From positions 1 through 6,676 of the forward strand of contig JBCCFD010000438.1 of NCBI GenBank assembly GCA_039029915.1: DNA of 6,676 nt, read 5' to 3'. A program made the translations under genes and the position numbers. A model generated the notes under the pieces. It had not been told where the DNA came from. It saw nothing but the letters and a program-made list of their open reading frames with translations, and did no database searches. Shown piece by piece: positions 5,739-6,676 of this stretch. This DNA comes from QQUD01 sp039029915 (GTDB lineage Bacteria; Chloroflexota; Anaerolineae; Promineifilales; Promineifilaceae). The stretch's first letter is position 1, and every line of letters begins with the position of its first letter.

Positions 5739-6676
5739 GTGAATAACCAACCGTTTACTACTCAGATATTGCCTCAAAAAGGAATCATCAACTTTGGCAT
5801 TGGACAACCTGACCCAACCGTACTGCCCCTTGCAGAAATGCAGCAAGCCGCTGCTCATCGATTAGCCAAGGGAGATTGCGATTTACTCAATTATGGATAT
5901 GAATCAGGAGACGGCTTCTTTCGGCAAGCGCTTGCCAATTTACTCAGCAAAAATTATGGCAAACCGGTCAATCCTGCCCATTTATTTACGACGGGAAGCG
6001 CCAGTCACGGGTTAGACTTGCTGTGCACCTTGCTCACACAGGCTGGCGATACCGTCCTTGTAGAGGAACCAACTTATTTTTTAGTTTATCAAATATTTAA
6101 AGACCGACATCTCAACGTTGTCAGCGTGCCGTTCAAGGAAAACGGCTATGATTTTGAGGCCATCGAAGATGCCGTTAAAAAACACAAGCCCAAGTTTTTT
6201 TACACAATTCCTGCATTTCAAAATCCAGCCACTCACAGCATCTCGGCTGAAGATAAGCAACAGCTCGTTCAACTAAGCCAGAGCTTAGGTTTCTACATTG
6301 TGGCTGATGAGGTTTATCAACTCTTAGGTTATTCAGAAACACCACCACCCCCATTTGGCGATCTTATCGATGCTGAAACCGTCTTTTCAGTTGGCACCTT
6401 CTCAAAAATATTGGCTCCCGGGTTGCGCCTGGGCTGGATTCAAACGGCCCCAAAATTTATTGAGCAACTAGCCACGCTAGGCGTATTGATTAGCGGGGGT
6501 GGACTCAATCATTTCACCAGCAATATTGTCACCAGCATGATCGAGCTTGGCCTACAGGAGGATTATTTAAACCGGCTCAAGGCCATATACGGCCGTCGCG
6601 TGAATTTGATGGACAGCATGTTGAAAAGTCACTTCGGCAACGAAACAAACCATATTTACGAAAAACCGGGTGGTGG
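5739..6676 (+). CDS. PLP-dependent aminotransferase (class I/II), 3' end missing
   Basis: This is a fold-type I aminotransferase, 312 complete codons visible and still open at the window edge; about 80-100 residues should be missing against a usual ~390-400. It starts at GTG behind AAAGGAG with MNNQPFTTQI. Visible motifs: INFGIGQPDP (17-26); LNYGYESGDGFFRQAL (50-65); TTGSASHGLDLL (84-95), the phosphate-binding turn; EEPTYF (109-114); PAFQNPATHS (158-167) with N162; VADEVYQ (188-194) with D190 for the pyridine nitrogen and Y193 for the cofactor oxygen; and VGTFSKILAPGLRLGW (218-233), whose K223 (codon 6405-6407) should form the Schiff base. The pattern is that of the 2-aminoadipate aminotransferase/MocR-catalytic-domain group. 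There is no N-terminal GntR DNA-binding domain, so this is an enzyme rather than a MocR regulator. It is divergent from the AfsR-like regulator with 94 bp between starts and probably under its control. The amino-acid substrate cannot be decided. One iterated palindrome (6589-6596) falls here in a different codon phase (Tyr-Gly-Arg). Confidence 0.93.
   Translation, partial: MNNQPFTTQILPQKGIINFGIGQPDPTVLPLAEMQQAAAHRLAKGDCDLLNYGYESGDGFFRQALANLLSKNYGKPVNPAHLFTTGSASHGLDLLCTLLTQAGDTVLVEEPTYFLVYQIFKDRHLNVVSVPFKENGYDFEAIEDAVKKHKPKFFYTIPAFQNPATHSISAEDKQQLVQLSQSLGFYIVADEVYQLLGYSETPPPPFGDLIDAETVFSVGTFSKILAPGLRLGWIQTAPKFIEQLATLGVLISGGGLNHFTSNIVTSMIELGLQEDYLNRLKAIYGRRVNLMDSMLKSHFGNETNHIYEKPGG

Larger units (their letters stand above)
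208..6596. repeat. Highly iterated palindrome ACGGCCGT, dispersed, nine exact copies
   Basis: Exact octamers start at 209, 1384, 1579, 2814, 3483, 3729, 5289, 5370 and 6589. Seven of them extend to AACGGCCGTT (starting 208, 1383, 1578, 2813, 3482, 3728, 5288), and three further to AAACGGCCGTTT (3481, 3727, 5287). Near-copies with few changes occur at 2034, 4596 and 4938. A random 8-mer would appear about 0.1 times in a window this size and a 10-mer about 0.006 times. All copies are inside genes, in every complete gene except the small one, which has a near-copy. Confidence 0.9.

Noticed and set aside
5739..6676. Assignment as lysN (2-aminoadipate aminotransferase) or a MocR regulator
   Set aside because: The motifs fit the broader group only; substrate residues cannot be judged, the 3' end is missing, and there is no GntR domain at the N-terminus.

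Overview
This 6.7 kb window is chromosomal DNA of moderate GC content. It probably comes from a Chloroflexota bacterium (Anaerolineae-like). That placement is inference: it rests on a roughly 1100-residue AfsR-type regulator (winged helix, BTAD, AAA ATPase, TPRs), a long-form acyl-CoA synthetase, and the mix of TTG-like and GTG signals. No ribosomal or other marker gene is present to confirm it.

Layout from left to right. (1) Positions 2-463 (+) hold the C-terminal end of an acyl-CoA synthetase, followed by a 20-bp hairpin. (2) A 350-bp gap without a convincing gene carries a perfect 8-bp dyad just ahead of the next gene. (3) Positions 814-1746 (+) encode a ten-helix EamA/DMT-family membrane transporter. 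(4) Converging with it, 19 bp away, positions 1766-2134 (-) encode a small cysteine-containing protein resembling the uncharacterised TIGR04076 family; an inverted repeat contains both stop codons. (5) A 198-bp gap carries two copies of a ~60-bp repeat 111 bp apart, flanking a 9-bp inverted repeat. (6) Positions 2333-5644 (-) encode the SARP/AfsR-like regulator. (7) A 94-bp divergent promoter region contains two copies of a 12-bp dyad element, one over each putative -10 box. (8) Positions 5739-6676 (+) encode a fold-type I PLP-dependent aminotransferase, cut off by the window end.

The divergent pair is the only arrangement that strongly suggests a functional link: the regulator plausibly controls the aminotransferase and itself through the paired 12-bp elements. 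The transporter and the small protein may or may not belong to the same physiology.

The most striking signal is spread across the genes. The palindrome ACGGCCGT occurs nine times (about 0.1 expected by chance) and its 10-bp extension AACGGCCGTT seven times. Eight of the nine octamers lie in the same codon phase and encode Thr-Ala-Val. Every Thr-Ala-Val tripeptide I could find in the window's genes is written this way, although ACG is a minority threonine codon. This looks like a highly iterated palindrome comparable in kind to cyanobacterial HIP1.
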